Below, piece after piece: positions 1 to 9,169 of a stretch of 64,000 bases of DNA; the stretch's first letter is position 1, and the number at the start of each line of letters is the position of its first letter. Both the position numbers and the translations under genes were made by a program. Origin of the DNA: Actinomyces sp. UMB0138 (GTDB lineage: Bacteria > Bacillota > Negativicutes > Veillonellales > Veillonellaceae). Under the pieces are notes generated by a model. That model had not been told where the DNA came from. It made no database searches and worked only from the letters and a program-made list of their open reading frames with translations. Location of the stretch: assembly GCF_002849225.1 (NCBI RefSeq), contig NZ_PKMC01000003.1, positions 62,001 through 126,000 on the forward strand, in the 5' to 3' direction.

Positions 1-369
1 GGCAATCCCCCGGTAATCGCCTATACGACGGCAAAACCCCAAATCCAAACCATCAATGTGGGGCCAATAGAAGTGACTCTCAAAGCTCGCCCCATTAAAT
101 ACGAGTGGGACTGGGCAGACGGAAAAACTACCACAACCACTTCCCCAGGATTGCCCTACCCAAACCAAAACATCACTCACCCGTACGCCCCAGCAAAGCA
201 GCGGCGAATCACACTAACCACCACCTGGGAGGTCTACTACCAGGCAGCCGGTCACCCCTATCAGAAAGTTGACCAGCTAATGACCACTACCTCAACTTCC
301 ACCCAATTTCGCGTCCGCAATACCAGCACCGTCCTCACAGATGACGCCGAGAAACAACAGGGGCACTAA
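1..369 (+). CDS. C-terminal part of a PKD-domain-like secreted protein (5' truncated)
   Basis: The reading frame is open from base 1 to the TAA at 367-369, so the gene starts before the window and only 122 residues are visible. The segment YEWDWADGKTTTTTSPG followed by ITHPYAPAKQRRITLTTTWEV has the shape of a PKD-type beta-sandwich: a W/F-D-x-G-D-G turn, then a strand of alternating Thr and hydrophobic residues. Similar tails occur in exported hypothetical proteins of Actinomycetaceae. The visible part is rich in Thr, Gln and Pro and has no cysteine. The GTG at 58 is internal and has no ribosome-binding site, so I do not use it as the start. Function unknown; surface location is inferred from the domain type. 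Confidence 0.6.
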   Translation, partial: GNPPVIAYTTAKPQIQTINVGPIEVTLKARPIKYEWDWADGKTTTTTSPGLPYPNQNITHPYAPAKQRRITLTTTWEVYYQAAGHPYQKVDQLMTTTSTSTQFRVRNTSTVLTDDAEKQQGH

Positions 370-566
370 CCCGTCTTCTAAAAGAAAAGAGCTCATCTGC
401 ACAGCATCGGCAGGTGCACCCGGAACTGTCTAATCGCCCTGCCGCTCCAATATGCCTGCCCCGCGCAATGCTCACTTCCTCCGATGGCGATAAGTCCCGC
501 CCCCGTAGCGAGGTCAAATGCCTTGCCCTGTAAACTGGTCGCAACCGACAAGTGGGGGAATCGAAA

Positions 567-2081
567 ATGGCCGACTCTAACAGCAACGACGACCTATCTG
601 GCATTGAGCAGATGCTACGCCAGCTACTGGGCGACGAGGCCGCTGAACGCATGCTAGAGCAGATGCGGCAAAGCGGGCTGGATCCTCAAGCTATTACCGG
701 AGGCATGAACCTGCCGAAGGATCCCACCCAGATTCAACACTTAATACAGTCTGTAACCCAGTTGTTCTCTGGCTCATCTGAAGCCCTGGATTGGGATATG
801 GTCTCGCAGATTGCCATCCAAACCAGCTCCACAAAACCGGACCCGGCCCCAACCGCCGCGCAGGCCGCCCGAGCACGTGATGCACTGTCAATCGCTGACC
901 TGTGGCTCGATTCAGTGACGGTGTTGACCCCCGGAAGGGCAAATAGGCACGCATGGTCGCGCGCCGAATGGATCAGGCAAACACTGCCAACCTGGAAAGT
1001 CATGTGCATGCCAGTTGCCACCCACGCCGCTGACGCCATGACCGATGCCCTCTCGCAGCAGCTCGGCCGAATGGGACTCGATCAGGCGGAAGGCTCCTTC
1101 GCAATTCCCGGCCTTGGCATCTCAGGAGCCCTAGGCAAGATGAACCCAGCGGACATGGTTCGACGAATGTCCGGATCCGTGTTCGCCATGCAAATCGGGC
1201 AGGCCATTGGAACTCTTGCAGGCCAAGCCCTAGGCTCTACCGATGTTGGGCTGCCCCTCTCTGACGACTCACTTACCGCCTTAGTGGTTTCAAATGTGGA
1301 TGATTTTGGAACTGATCTGGGAATCGGCGCTGATGACGTGCTGCAGTACCTAGCGGTGCGCGAAGCAGCCTCGGCTCGCCTTTACAACGCTGCCCCGTGG
1401 CTGCGCTCCTACCTACTCCGAGCCATCAGCAAATACTCTGCTCAAATCCAAATAGACTTCGACCACATTGAGCAGACGGTTCGCGATCTAGACTCCATGG
1501 ATCCGGCCCACATCCAAGAAGCCATGTCCTCCGGCATGTTCTCGCCTACCTCCTCCGAGGCACAAGAACAGGCCAAAAAAGAGGTCGAAACTATCCTCGC
1601 GGTAGTCGAAGGGTGGGTTGAAGAAGTAACCGCCAAGGCGTGCAGCGCCTATCTTCCCGCCGCTGCCCCACTACAAGAGATGATGCGTAGGCGCCGCTCT
1701 CAGGGTGGCCCCGCTGAGCAAGTGCTAGCCCAGCTAATGGGTCTAGAACTACGGCCGAAACGTGTCCGCGATGCAGCTAAACTCTGGCGCGTTCTTGGCG
1801 AGAAAGTGGGCCAAGCCGAGCGGGATAAGTACTGGTCCCACCCCGACGTGATGCCCACAGCAGAAGAGCTGGACAACCCGGACTCATTCCTGGAGGGGCG
1901 CCAAAAAGCAGCCGAGGCCGACGCCCAGGTAGATGCCGAACTAGAAGCGCTACTAGACGGCACCTTGGGGTACGCGAAAGGCCTAGATGCTGGCGACGAA
2001 TCGGCCGGACAGCAGCAGATCGAGGAATCCCAAGACGAGGACTCTGCAGACTCCGGTGACTCTGACGAGCCCCACGAGTAG
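567..2081 (+). CDS. DUF2342 / zincin-like family protein
   Basis: Protein of 504 aa matching the actinobacterial DUF2342 (zincin_2) family, the equivalent of M. tuberculosis Rv3195. Recognisable parts are the N-terminal segment that begins MADSNSNDDLSGIEQMLRQLLG, a Gly-rich core (residues 176-225) and REAASARLYNAAPWLRSYL (265-283). The tail from about residue 440 is very acidic. The ATG at 567 is preceded by GGGGGA at 555-560, a better site than the in-frame GTG at 552. Members of this family are annotated as zinc metalloproteases, but no HExxH is present; the corresponding segment reads REAAS, so peptidase activity is doubtful. The next gene is an Rv3196-like protein, the same order as in mycobacteria. 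Confidence 0.85.
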   Translation: MADSNSNDDLSGIEQMLRQLLGDEAAERMLEQMRQSGLDPQAITGGMNLPKDPTQIQHLIQSVTQLFSGSSEALDWDMVSQIAIQTSSTKPDPAPTAAQAARARDALSIADLWLDSVTVLTPGRANRHAWSRAEWIRQTLPTWKVMCMPVATHAADAMTDALSQQLGRMGLDQAEGSFAIPGLGISGALGKMNPADMVRRMSGSVFAMQIGQAIGTLAGQALGSTDVGLPLSDDSLTALVVSNVDDFGTDLGIGADDVLQYLAVREAASARLYNAAPWLRSYLLRAISKYSAQIQIDFDHIEQTVRDLDSMDPAHIQEAMSSGMFSPTSSEAQEQAKKEVETILAVVEGWVEEVTAKACSAYLPAAAPLQEMMRRRRSQGGPAEQVLAQLMGLELRPKRVRDAAKLWRVLGEKVGQAERDKYWSHPDVMPTAEELDNPDSFLEGRQKAAEADAQVDAELEALLDGTLGYAKGLDAGDESAGQQQIEESQDEDSADSGDSDEPHE

Positions 2082-2166
2082 GTTATCCACAGGCTTTTCC
2101 ACAGCATTTTTGCTTCTGCCATAGCAGCTACAAACTCATGAAACCCTTGACCTGTTAGGGGGAATC

Positions 2167-3120
2167 ATGAGATTGAAGCCAGGAGTTCCAATCGTTTCGC
2201 TTCCCGGCGGGGCGATACAGCTTGGTACCGCACCGCCACTCGCCTGCCGGTTAGAAGGGCTAACTAGGCAGCAGCGCAACTACATCCACGCCCTCGGAAG
2301 GGCAAAGACTGGAACAAAACGCAGGCGTGCCCTTCCCCAAGAGGACTATCAGCAAATCTGGAGCCTCCTGTCGGAAGCCAACATGGTCTGGCACGGGCGA
2401 ACCAGGCCGGCCGGGACGGATCAAGAGTGGTGGGTGCGGCAAGAAGGATCAGCAAAAGGAGTGCAGGCCCGCGCCTACTTGCGCACCAGAATCGAAGGCC
2501 TAGATCCTTTAGGCGCACACACCGCCGTACTCTTGTCGAAGGCCGGCTTCCTCCGCGTCGATCCGAAAGATCCTACAGCTGTGAGCGACCAGGATGTTGG
2601 ACTGTTTTACCGCGCCGAGGACGTAGGCTCCCCACGCGCGCAGCTAGTACGGCAAAAGATAGCCCCCACCGCAACGCCCTTTCGCGGGCCGGCCAACTTT
2701 GCCATTCTGATCTCTAGTCCGGCAGCGGACGCAAGCCGGTCTCTTCCCTACATGTTCGACGGGATCCCCCACCTGGTTGTGACCGTGCTAGATACTTCTA
2801 TCGAGGTGGGCCCGCTAGTCATGCCTTCAGCTTCACCGTGCATCAACTGCGTTGACATTGCCAAGCAACGAAAAGATCCGCTGTGGGCCAACCTGAAATG
2901 CATGCTGGGCAAGACCCTTCCCCAACGGGCCGAATCTATCCTCACTTTTGCCGTGGGCGCGTTTATCGTGCGTCAAGCTGCTGATTTAGCGCGGGGCCGC
3001 ATCCCTGACACCGTGGGTGCTACCTGGACTTTTACAACCGACAGCCCAATTCCAACCTACCAGCATTGGCAGGTTGAACCGGGCTGCGGTTGCGGAGCTA
3101 GTCTGCAGCCAAGTCAGTAA
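2167..3120 (+). CDS. ThiF/TOMM cyclodehydratase-like protein (Rv3196-type)
   Basis: Protein of 317 aa starting at ATG 2167, with GGGGG six bases upstream. Position after the DUF2342 gene and facing uvrD2 matches Rv3196 in mycobacteria, a family annotated as related to bacteriocin (TOMM) cyclodehydratase or ThiF-like domains. Two cysteine pairs, CINC (225-228) and CGC (307-309), form a CxxC...CxC set likely to bind structural zinc as in E1-like proteins. No ATP-binding GxGxxG is evident and there is no thiazole/oxazole precursor peptide or YcaO gene nearby, so a real RiPP role is not supported. The gene overlaps the end of the convergent uvrD2 by 23 bp. Function unknown. Confidence 0.7.
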   Translation: MRLKPGVPIVSLPGGAIQLGTAPPLACRLEGLTRQQRNYIHALGRAKTGTKRRRALPQEDYQQIWSLLSEANMVWHGRTRPAGTDQEWWVRQEGSAKGVQARAYLRTRIEGLDPLGAHTAVLLSKAGFLRVDPKDPTAVSDQDVGLFYRAEDVGSPRAQLVRQKIAPTATPFRGPANFAILISSPAADASRSLPYMFDGIPHLVVTVLDTSIEVGPLVMPSASPCINCVDIAKQRKDPLWANLKCMLGKTLPQRAESILTFAVGAFIVRQAADLARGRIPDTVGATWTFTTDSPIPTYQHWQVEPGCGCGASLQPSQ

Positions 3121-5158
3121 AATTAGCCAGGGTTTTCTTTGCCATGCGCGCCGGATCCTCGCCGCGCACAACCGCCAGTATTGCTGCCCCATACTGGTCG
3201 AGTTTTACCCTGCCAATCCCGCGAATCAGTGACAGTTGCTTGACCGTAGCCGGACGCACAGTGGCGGTATCCCGCAAGGTCACGTCTGTAAGCACGGTAA
3301 AAGCAGGCTTAGATATCCCCTTCGCTACTGCCGCACGCCACGTGCGTAACTTTTCGAAGAGTTCCTTCTCTTCTGGGCTTGCTTCCTCTTCAAATTCCTT
3401 CGCGGCCGCCCTTCCCGTTGCTTTGCTGAGCGCGGGCGTCCGGGATACTTCCCGTGGCCAAATCCCATCAAAGAACCGGGAAGGCTTTCTGGTGGACCGC
3501 CGCCCCTCAGAACGAGCCTTGGCATAAGAAACGTGCAGATGGTCGCGAGCCCTGGTGACAGCCACGTATGCCAGGCGTTGTTCCTCAGCAATTTGTTGCG
3601 GAGTCTGCGCCTGCGAGATGGGGAATAACCCCTCGGATACCCCCACAAAGAAAACGGCATCCCACTCAAGGCCCTTGGCAGCATGCACTGAAGACAGAGT
3701 CACACCATTTATTTGCGGCGCGTTCGCCGAGGCGGCCCGCTCTTCCAGTTCTGCAGCAAAATCGCGCAGGCTTAGCCCCTTTTCGGCTCGGTCTTCGCCT
3801 AGCTTTACGAGGGCGTCCAGCGCGTCCCAGCGTTCCCGCACTGCGCCCGTACCTGCCGGCGGGGACGCCGTCCACCCCACCGAGGAGGCGGCATCGGCTA
3901 CGGCTTGGGTTAGCGGGATCGGGGAGCCAGCTTTGGCCATAGACCGGATGAGGACCATTGCCTTGCGGATTTCCTGCCGATTGAAATATTTTTCGGCTCC
4001 GCGCACTAAGTAGCCAATCCCAGCTTCAGACAGTGCCTGCTCAAATGCCTGCGATTGGGCGTTTATTCGATACAAGATGGCCTGGTCAGCCAGGTTTACC
4101 CCACTATCGCGCAACTTAATAATCTGCTGCACGACTGCCCGGGCTTCGGCCTCGTCGTCGCTGTAGACGTGGTATTGCACAGCCTTTCCCATTTCCCGTT
4201 GGGTTTGTAGCTGCACTGCGCCCTGCAACTTACTGGTGCCCCTGCCCATGTTGCGCACGATCCGGTTGGCCAGGGATACCACCTGCGGCGACGACCGGTA
4301 GTTGCGAACCAGCTCAACTTCGCCGGCCCCCGGAAAACGCTTGGGAAAGTCCACCAGGTACTTTGAAGTAGCGCCGGTAAAGGAGTAGATGGTCTGGGCA
4401 ACGTCGCCAACTACGCACAGGTTGTTGCGCGAACCGACCCACTGGTTGAGCAGCTCCTGCTGCAGCGGAGACACGTCCTGATATTCGTCTACCACGAAAT
4501 GCTTGTATTGCGCCCGCACTTTTGCCGCTATGTCCCCGCGCTCGGCAAGCATCCCCACGGTAAGCAGCAGCACGTCCTCGAAATCGATGACGCCGCGTTC
4601 GCTCTTCACATTCTGGTAGACCGTAAGCAACCGAGCGGTTTGCTCGGGAGTGAGCTCGGCAGGCATATCCCGCCCCAGCTCTGTAACCGTCTGCACGTAG
4701 TCAGACGGGCTGACCAAAGACACTTTGGCCCACTCAATTTCGGAAGCCAAATCGCGAACCGTAGTTTTATCCGCGCGCAGGCCCAACCTGGAAGCAGCCG
4801 CTGCTACCAGGGGCGCCTTGTGGTCAACAAGATTTGGTGGGGGGCCGCCGACCGCGGTGGGCCAGAAATACCGCAGCTGCCGCAGGGCCGCCGAGTGGAA
4901 AGTGCGCGCCTGCACTCCAGGTACCCCCAGGGCGCGCAGCCTGGCAGACATCTCTGATGCCGCCCTGGTAGTGAAAGTAACTGCCAGCACGTCATGAGTG
5001 TCGTAGACACCGCTGGCAACCGCGTAGGCAATCTTGTAGGTGATAGCCCGAGTCTTGCCAGTACCAGCACCGGCCCTTACCACTAGTGGCCCCGTCACCT
5101 GCTGCGCTACCCTGCGTTGTTCCGGGTCAAGGGCGTCAAGCAATTTGGCAGGTTCCAT
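3098..5158 (-). CDS. uvrD2: ATP-dependent DNA helicase UvrD2
   Basis: Superfamily 1A 3'-5' helicase of 686 aa. Visible motifs are LDPEQRRVA (Q motif, residues 9-17), Walker A GAGTGKT (30-36), DEYQDVSPLQ (motif II), VVGDVAQTIYSF (motif III) and a C-terminal HRDC domain ending in a helix-hairpin-like RGIGRVKLDQYG. This is the UvrD2 arrangement of actinobacteria, where the enzyme unwinds DNA in repair and is essential in mycobacteria. The linker between ATPase and HRDC (about residues 545-605) has no cysteines; mycobacterial UvrD2 carries a tetracysteine module there. The start ATG at 5158 lies 36 bp after the nudC stop, so the two are probably cotranscribed. Confidence 0.95.
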   Translation of the reverse strand: MEPAKLLDALDPEQRRVAQQVTGPLVVRAGAGTGKTRAITYKIAYAVASGVYDTHDVLAVTFTTRAASEMSARLRALGVPGVQARTFHSAALRQLRYFWPTAVGGPPPNLVDHKAPLVAAAASRLGLRADKTTVRDLASEIEWAKVSLVSPSDYVQTVTELGRDMPAELTPEQTARLLTVYQNVKSERGVIDFEDVLLLTVGMLAERGDIAAKVRAQYKHFVVDEYQDVSPLQQELLNQWVGSRNNLCVVGDVAQTIYSFTGATSKYLVDFPKRFPGAGEVELVRNYRSSPQVVSLANRIVRNMGRGTSKLQGAVQLQTQREMGKAVQYHVYSDDEAEARAVVQQIIKLRDSGVNLADQAILYRINAQSQAFEQALSEAGIGYLVRGAEKYFNRQEIRKAMVLIRSMAKAGSPIPLTQAVADAASSVGWTASPPAGTGAVRERWDALDALVKLGEDRAEKGLSLRDFAAELEERAASANAPQINGVTLSSVHAAKGLEWDAVFFVGVSEGLFPISQAQTPQQIAEEQRLAYVAVTRARDHLHVSYAKARSEGRRSTRKPSRFFDGIWPREVSRTPALSKATGRAAAKEFEEEASPEEKELFEKLRTWRAAVAKGISKPAFTVLTDVTLRDTATVRPATVKQLSLIRGIGRVKLDQYGAAILAVVRGEDPARMAKKTLANFTDLAAD

Positions 5159-5194
5159 GGTCTAGATTGTGCCTCCTACTACTGACAGATGAGA

Positions 5195-6130
5195 CTAGCA
5201 GCCCTCCCCTTCAGGCCTGGGAAGCGGCTGACCTAGCCAGCGCTCGATCATGCTAGCAGCGATTGTGGTAGCGGAGGGAACAATTATCTGCTGCTTCTTG
5301 GCAAGCGAAATAAATCCTTCTCGGGTGACAAACTTTGCCCACCCGATTTCGTCCTCCTGGCACACTATGTCCGCTTCAGTCGCGGCTGTGGTTGCAGTAA
5401 ACGCCAGCATCAAAGAGCGCGGGTACGGCCACGCCTGTGAATACAAATACTGCACATTACAAACGCTCAGCCCTACCTCTTCGGCAATTTCGCGGTGGAC
5501 CGTCTCCTCTGCAGCTTCACCTGCTTCTACGTAACCGGCCAGAACAGAAATACGACCCTCCTGCCAGGCAACATTGTGTGCGATTAGGAGCCGCTCCTGC
5601 TCGTCAATGACCGAACAGATAATTGATGGGTCGGTGCGCGGATAGCTAACCTTGCCGCACCCGGAACACTGCCGTTCCCACCCGCCTGCTTGCGCAACGG
5701 TCTTAGCCCCGCACACTGGGCAGTATGCGGCCCCCGAGTGCCATACCGCGAGCGCAATAGCTGCCGATGCGAGCGAGGAATCTGCCGGGCTTAGCAATGC
5801 TCCTACCTGGCGAATTGAGCCAATCCGCCGCCCTCTAAAGGAATCCAGGTCCGATACGTAGCAGCCGATTACCGGCCCTCCTTCGACTTTGCCTAGGAAG
5901 AAGATCCGCCCCTGCGCGATAGCTTGGGTGAGGTTGGCAAATTCGCGCCCTATTTCCGAGGGCGTCAGGGCGGCTAAGGCGGGTTCGTCGCCCTCTTGCA
6001 ACAGCAGGCGCCGCCGCAGGTCTACCGCTATTACGGGGGCTGCAGCCGCAAGGGCTGCTAGGTCAACATTTGTTCGGTCTTGACTGGCTGCATCTATGCC
6101 ACCGCGGGCTAGGGGAAGTTTTTGCACCAT
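5195..6130 (-). CDS. nudC: NAD(+)/NADH pyrophosphatase NudC
   Basis: Nudix hydrolase of 311 aa that splits NAD(H) into NMN(H) and AMP; bacterial NudC also removes NAD caps from RNA. A zinc ribbon uses Cys137, Cys140, Cys155 and Cys158. The Nudix box is at 199-221 ([23 protein letters not shown]). It is followed at 231-239 by SQAWPYPRS, the NudC signature usually written SQPWPFPxS, here with Pro-to-Ala and Phe-to-Tyr changes. Start ATG 6130 has no Shine-Dalgarno sequence but has TAGTGT six bases upstream, so the mRNA is probably leaderless. It is divergent from rph and heads a unit with uvrD2. Confidence 0.95.
   Translation of the reverse strand: MVQKLPLARGGIDAASQDRTNVDLAALAAAAPVIAVDLRRRLLLQEGDEPALAALTPSEIGREFANLTQAIAQGRIFFLGKVEGGPVIGCYVSDLDSFRGRRIGSIRQVGALLSPADSSLASAAIALAVWHSGAAYCPVCGAKTVAQAGGWERQCSGCGKVSYPRTDPSIICSVIDEQERLLIAHNVAWQEGRISVLAGYVEAGEAAEETVHREIAEEVGLSVCNVQYLYSQAWPYPRSLMLAFTATTAATEADIVCQEDEIGWAKFVTREGFISLAKKQQIIVPSATTIAASMIERWLGQPLPRPEGEGC
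6037..6042 (-). other. NudC N-terminal domain region note: no internal start signal
   Basis: Within nudC near its 5' end I checked for an alternative start and found no better ribosome-binding site or -10 box than the one serving ATG 6130. This supports the longer 311-residue product. Confidence 0.2.
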
Positions 6131-6136
6131 GCCTTT

Positions 6137-6142
6137 ACACTA
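6137..6142 (-). promoter_or_regulatory. -10 box of leaderless nudC
   Basis: On the minus strand the hexamer TAGTGT is followed by AAAGGC and then the nudC ATG (6130). The 6-nt spacing puts the transcription start at or next to the start codon. It lies in the 58-bp divergent spacer with rph. Confidence 0.55.
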
Positions 6143-6176
6143 TTGCTTCCGGGCTGGCTCTGCCTGCGGGCGCCTG

Positions 6177-6182
6177 TATGGT
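6177..6182 (+). promoter_or_regulatory. -10 box upstream of rph
   Basis: TATGGT is followed by AAAGGT and the ATG at 6189. The 6-nt spacing suggests a leaderless or near-leaderless transcript; the AAAGG could also act as a weak ribosome-binding site. Confidence 0.5.
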
Positions 6183-6188
6183 AAAGGT

Positions 6189-6923
6189 ATGACTAGTAGA
6201 GCAGACGGACGCGAAGTAGATGAACTTCGTAAGGTAGAAATCAAACGCAATTGGCTAAATGAGGGCGAAGGAAACGTACTAATTTCCTTTGGCAACACCA
6301 CCGTGCTGTGCGTGGCTTCTCTGACTGAAGGGGTGCCCAGGTGGCTCAAGGGGCAGGGACGCGGTTGGGTAACTGCCGAATATTCGATGCTGCCCCGTGC
6401 TACTTCGACCCGCTCCCAGCGCGAGTCCAGGAAGGGCAAGATTGGCGGCCGCACCCACGAAATCTCTCGGCTGATTGGCCGTTCGCTACGCGCCATCATC
6501 GACACTGAGGCACTTGGCGAAAACACTATTGTGCTGGACTGCGACGTGTTGCAGGCTGACGGGGGCACCCGTACCGCTTCTATTACTGGCGCCTACGTCG
6601 CCCTCGTCGATGCGGTGCGCTATGGCCAGAAGCAGGGGCTGATCCGCGCCGATGGGAAGAACCCCGTGTTGACCGATTCGGTTAGCGCCATTTCGGTTGG
6701 CATTATTGACGGAGAACCCCGGCTAGATTTGCCCTACGAAGAGGACGTGCGCGCCGAAACTGACATGAACGTGGTCATGACTGGTTCCGGCAAGTTCGTA
6801 GAGGTCCAGGGCACCGCAGAGGGCGCTCCGTTTGATCGTTCCGAATTGGGCAAGCTGCTAGATCTTGCCGAGGCCGGATGCGCCGATCTGGCCCAGCTAC
6901 AGAAGGCTGCCCTGGATGAATAA
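6189..6923 (+). CDS. rph: Ribonuclease PH
   Basis: Phosphorolytic 3'-5' exoribonuclease that trims tRNA 3' ends; 244 aa from ATG 6189, the usual family length. The family blocks are intact: [35 protein letters not shown] and [25 protein letters not shown], plus a C-terminal [21 protein letters not shown]. An in-frame extension to 6096 would overlap the divergent nudC start and adds no conserved sequence, so I reject it. The next gene, rdgB, starts inside the rph stop region (8-bp overlap), which indicates translational coupling. The rph-rdgB pairing with an Rv1339-like gene and murI matches the mycobacterial Rv1338-Rv1341 block. Confidence 0.97.
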   Translation: MTSRADGREVDELRKVEIKRNWLNEGEGNVLISFGNTTVLCVASLTEGVPRWLKGQGRGWVTAEYSMLPRATSTRSQRESRKGKIGGRTHEISRLIGRSLRAIIDTEALGENTIVLDCDVLQADGGTRTASITGAYVALVDAVRYGQKQGLIRADGKNPVLTDSVSAISVGIIDGEPRLDLPYEEDVRAETDMNVVMTGSGKFVEVQGTAEGAPFDRSELGKLLDLAEAGCADLAQLQKAALDE

Positions 6924-7539
6924 GCTCTCTGACAAGGTGAAGCTGGTACTTGCTACGCACAACCAGCACAAGTTGTTCGAACTGCACCAGATCCTGGCCG
7001 AGGAACTGACTAATTTTGATCCGGACGCCGTCGTGTCTGCGGCTGGGCTAGGTGCACCTGAGCCCAAAGAAGATGGGGTAACTTTCGAACAGAATGCGCT
7101 GCTAAAGGCTCACGCACTAACTGATGCCACCGGGCTGCCTGCGATTGCGGACGATTCGGGCATCTGTGTGGATGTTCTGGGTGGAGCCCCCGGGATCTTC
7201 TCGGCCCGGTGGGCGGGACGCCACGGCGATGACGCCGCTAACTTGGACCTGCTTCTAGGTCAGCTAGCTGACGTGCCCGATAAGTACCGCGGTGCCGCCT
7301 TCGTGTCCGCTGCGGCCTTGGTTCTGCCCGATGGCACAGAGGTTGTCCGCATGGGTAAGGTATCTGGCCAGTTACTGCACGAACGCCACGGCGAGGGCGG
7401 GTTTGGTTACGACCCGATCTTCCGTCCCGACGGCTACGAGGTAACTACCGCACAGATGAGCCCCGAGCAGAAGAACCAGATCAGCCACCGTGGCATCTCG
7501 TTTAGAGCCTTGGCAAAGGACATTGCCCCGCTCTTGTAG
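6916..7539 (+). CDS. rdgB: RdgB/HAM1 non-canonical purine NTP pyrophosphatase
   Basis: House-cleaning enzyme of 207 aa that hydrolyses dITP, XTP and ITP to the monophosphate and pyrophosphate, keeping deaminated purines out of DNA and RNA. Motifs: [11 protein letters not shown] near the N terminus (phosphate-binding T-x-N-x-x-K), [29 protein letters not shown] (catalytic Asp and metal site) and [11 protein letters not shown] near the C terminus. ATG 6916 overlaps the rph stop by 8 bp; the longer frame from 6865 would sit inside rph. It ends 3 bp before the convergent MBL gene. Confidence 0.95.
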   Translation: MNKLSDKVKLVLATHNQHKLFELHQILAEELTNFDPDAVVSAAGLGAPEPKEDGVTFEQNALLKAHALTDATGLPAIADDSGICVDVLGGAPGIFSARWAGRHGDDAANLDLLLGQLADVPDKYRGAAFVSAAALVLPDGTEVVRMGKVSGQLLHERHGEGGFGYDPIFRPDGYEVTTAQMSPEQKNQISHRGISFRALAKDIAPLL

Positions 7540-7542
7540 CTG

Positions 7543-8346
7543 CTACAGCAGGTAGGTCTTGCCATCTTCGGCAAGGCCTACTTTGGCGTTAAGGAGCCCC
7601 ACAGCTCCTGCCAGCTGTTCGCCCTCTGGGCTCTTTAGGAACCCTTCGGCCTCGTCCAGGCATACGCTGGCATCAGTCCACGGTTGGATGTGGGTTAGCA
7701 GCAGCTTGCGGGCCTGCCCCTTGGCTGCAACGCGGGCAGCCTTGATGCCGTTTAGGTGTATTCCTTCGGCAGTGTCTTCGCTAGTGAAACCGCATTCGCA
7801 CAGGAACAGGTCCACCCCGGCGCATGCCTCTACCGCGCCGTCACATTCGTCAGTATCGCCGCTGTAGCAAAGAGAAGCCGTGCCGCCGCCCTCAGCCGGC
7901 CCTTCAACGGTGAGCGCGTATGCCTCGACCGAGTGGTACACAGCAGTGGAGCGAACGTGCAGGTCACCTATCTGCACATCCGCCGGTAGAGGGCGAAAAT
8001 CAAACACGTCCGCGTAAGTTTCAGAAGTGTCAGGGTTGCCCTCGATACCGCGAACTCGCTCCAGGATTCCCGAGGGCGCATAAACGGGTACCGGCTTCAG
8101 CTTTCCTTTGGGGTGCCAGCGGCGGTAAACCTGCATCGACAAAATGTCGGTGCAGTGATCAGCGTGCAAGTGAGAAAGGAAGATCGCGTCTAGGTCCGCC
8201 GGATCTGTGTGACGCAGCAAAGCCCCGAATGAGCCGGGCCCCATGTCCATAACGATCTGTGTGCTCCCAGCCGAAACCAAGTAGCTGGAAGCTGCAGAAT
8301 TCGGACCAGACATGGATCCTGATGCGCCAAGAACGGTGAGCTTCAC
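7543..8346 (-). CDS. MBL-fold hydrolase, Rv1339-like (putative cyclic-nucleotide phosphodiesterase)
   Basis: Metallo-beta-lactamase-fold protein of 267 aa. The metal motif HxHxDH is at 59-64 (HLHADH), with further ligands in SGDTDECD and the C-terminal LTHIQPW. Homologues beside murI and rph include M. tuberculosis Rv1339, reported as an atypical class II cAMP phosphodiesterase; related proteins are often labelled RNase Z-like. Start is GTG 8346 with AGGAG 8 bp upstream (8352-8356), just after the murI stop at 8357, so it is the downstream gene of a murI operon. Substrate is inferred from synteny only. Confidence 0.85.
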   Translation of the reverse strand: MKLTVLGASGSMSGPNSAASSYLVSAGSTQIVMDMGPGSFGALLRHTDPADLDAIFLSHLHADHCTDILSMQVYRRWHPKGKLKPVPVYAPSGILERVRGIEGNPDTSETYADVFDFRPLPADVQIGDLHVRSTAVYHSVEAYALTVEGPAEGGGTASLCYSGDTDECDGAVEACAGVDLFLCECGFTSEDTAEGIHLNGIKAARVAAKGQARKLLLTHIQPWTDASVCLDEAEGFLKSPEGEQLAGAVGLLNAKVGLAEDGKTYLL

Positions 8347-8356
8347 TTCGTCACTC

Positions 8357-9163
8357 CTAAGTGCTTTCTGGAATTACCGGAATGCCCGGTCCCATAATCC
8401 GTTTTGCCAAAGACAAGAACGGTTCAGTGGGACCCGTGCAAGTAAAACGGTGTGCAGGTTCGCCGCGCGTGGCCTCGAGGTTGCGGACCATTAGTTCGCG
8501 GTAGACGTCAGCTGCCGTCTCGTCCGAGGACGACACCAACGTCACCTTCGAACCCATGACGTAACTGATTGCCCCCTGCAGCAGCGGATAGTGGGTACAC
8601 CCTAGGATCAGCGTGTCCACCCCAGCTTCTTTTACCGGTTGCAAGTATTCTCTAGCGACCTTAAGAACCTCGTCGCCAGTGGTGATGCCAGATTCTACGA
8701 ATTCCACAAACCGCGGGCACGCCTGCTGCGTAACATGTAATCCCGGAACAGCAGCCAGAGCATCCGCATAAGCGCCAGAGCGTACCGTGGCCTTCGTGCC
8801 AATAACACCGATGCGATTGTTACGAGTTGCCTCAACTGCGCGCCTAGCTGCCGGGCGGATTACCTCTACAACGGGGATGCCCGCCTTGGCGGTGTAGCGT
8901 TCGCGAGCGTCGTGCAGGACCGCTGCGGTAGCAGTGTTACAAGCAATGACAAGCATCTTCACGCCGCGTTTCGACACCAGATCGTCCATTACCGCCAGGG
9001 CAAGTTCGCGCACCTGCGGAATCGACTTCTCGCCATAAGGGGTGTTTGCGGTGTCTCCGACGTAGTACACAGATTCATGCGGCAACTGGTCGATGACGGA
9101 GCGGGCCACAGTTAGCCCACCTAAACCAGAGTCAAATATCCCAATCGGCGCATCGTTCACCAT
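8357..9163 (-). CDS. murI: Glutamate racemase
   Basis: Cofactor-independent racemase of 268 aa producing D-glutamate for peptidoglycan. The two catalytic cysteines are Cys75 in ACNTATA and Cys189 in [18 protein letters not shown] is at 11-19 and [10 protein letters not shown] at 35-44. It starts at ATG 9163, seven bases after the DUF2017 stop, and is followed by the MBL gene ten bases downstream. The set clpS, DUF2017, murI and MBL is probably one transcript from the clpS promoter. Confidence 0.96.
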   Translation of the reverse strand: MVNDAPIGIFDSGLGGLTVARSVIDQLPHESVYYVGDTANTPYGEKSIPQVRELALAVMDDLVSKRGVKMLVIACNTATAAVLHDARERYTAKAGIPVVEVIRPAARRAVEATRNNRIGVIGTKATVRSGAYADALAAVPGLHVTQQACPRFVEFVESGITTGDEVLKVAREYLQPVKEAGVDTLILGCTHYPLLQGAISYVMGSKVTLVSSSDETAADVYRELMVRNLEATRGEPAHRFTCTGPTEPFLSLAKRIMGPGIPVIPEST

Positions 9164-9169
9164 TCAAGA

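Noticed and set aside
2167..3120. RiPP (TOMM) biosynthesis cluster based on the cyclodehydratase-like gene
   Set aside because: No YcaO partner, precursor peptide or exporter nearby; the gene sits in a conserved housekeeping block.
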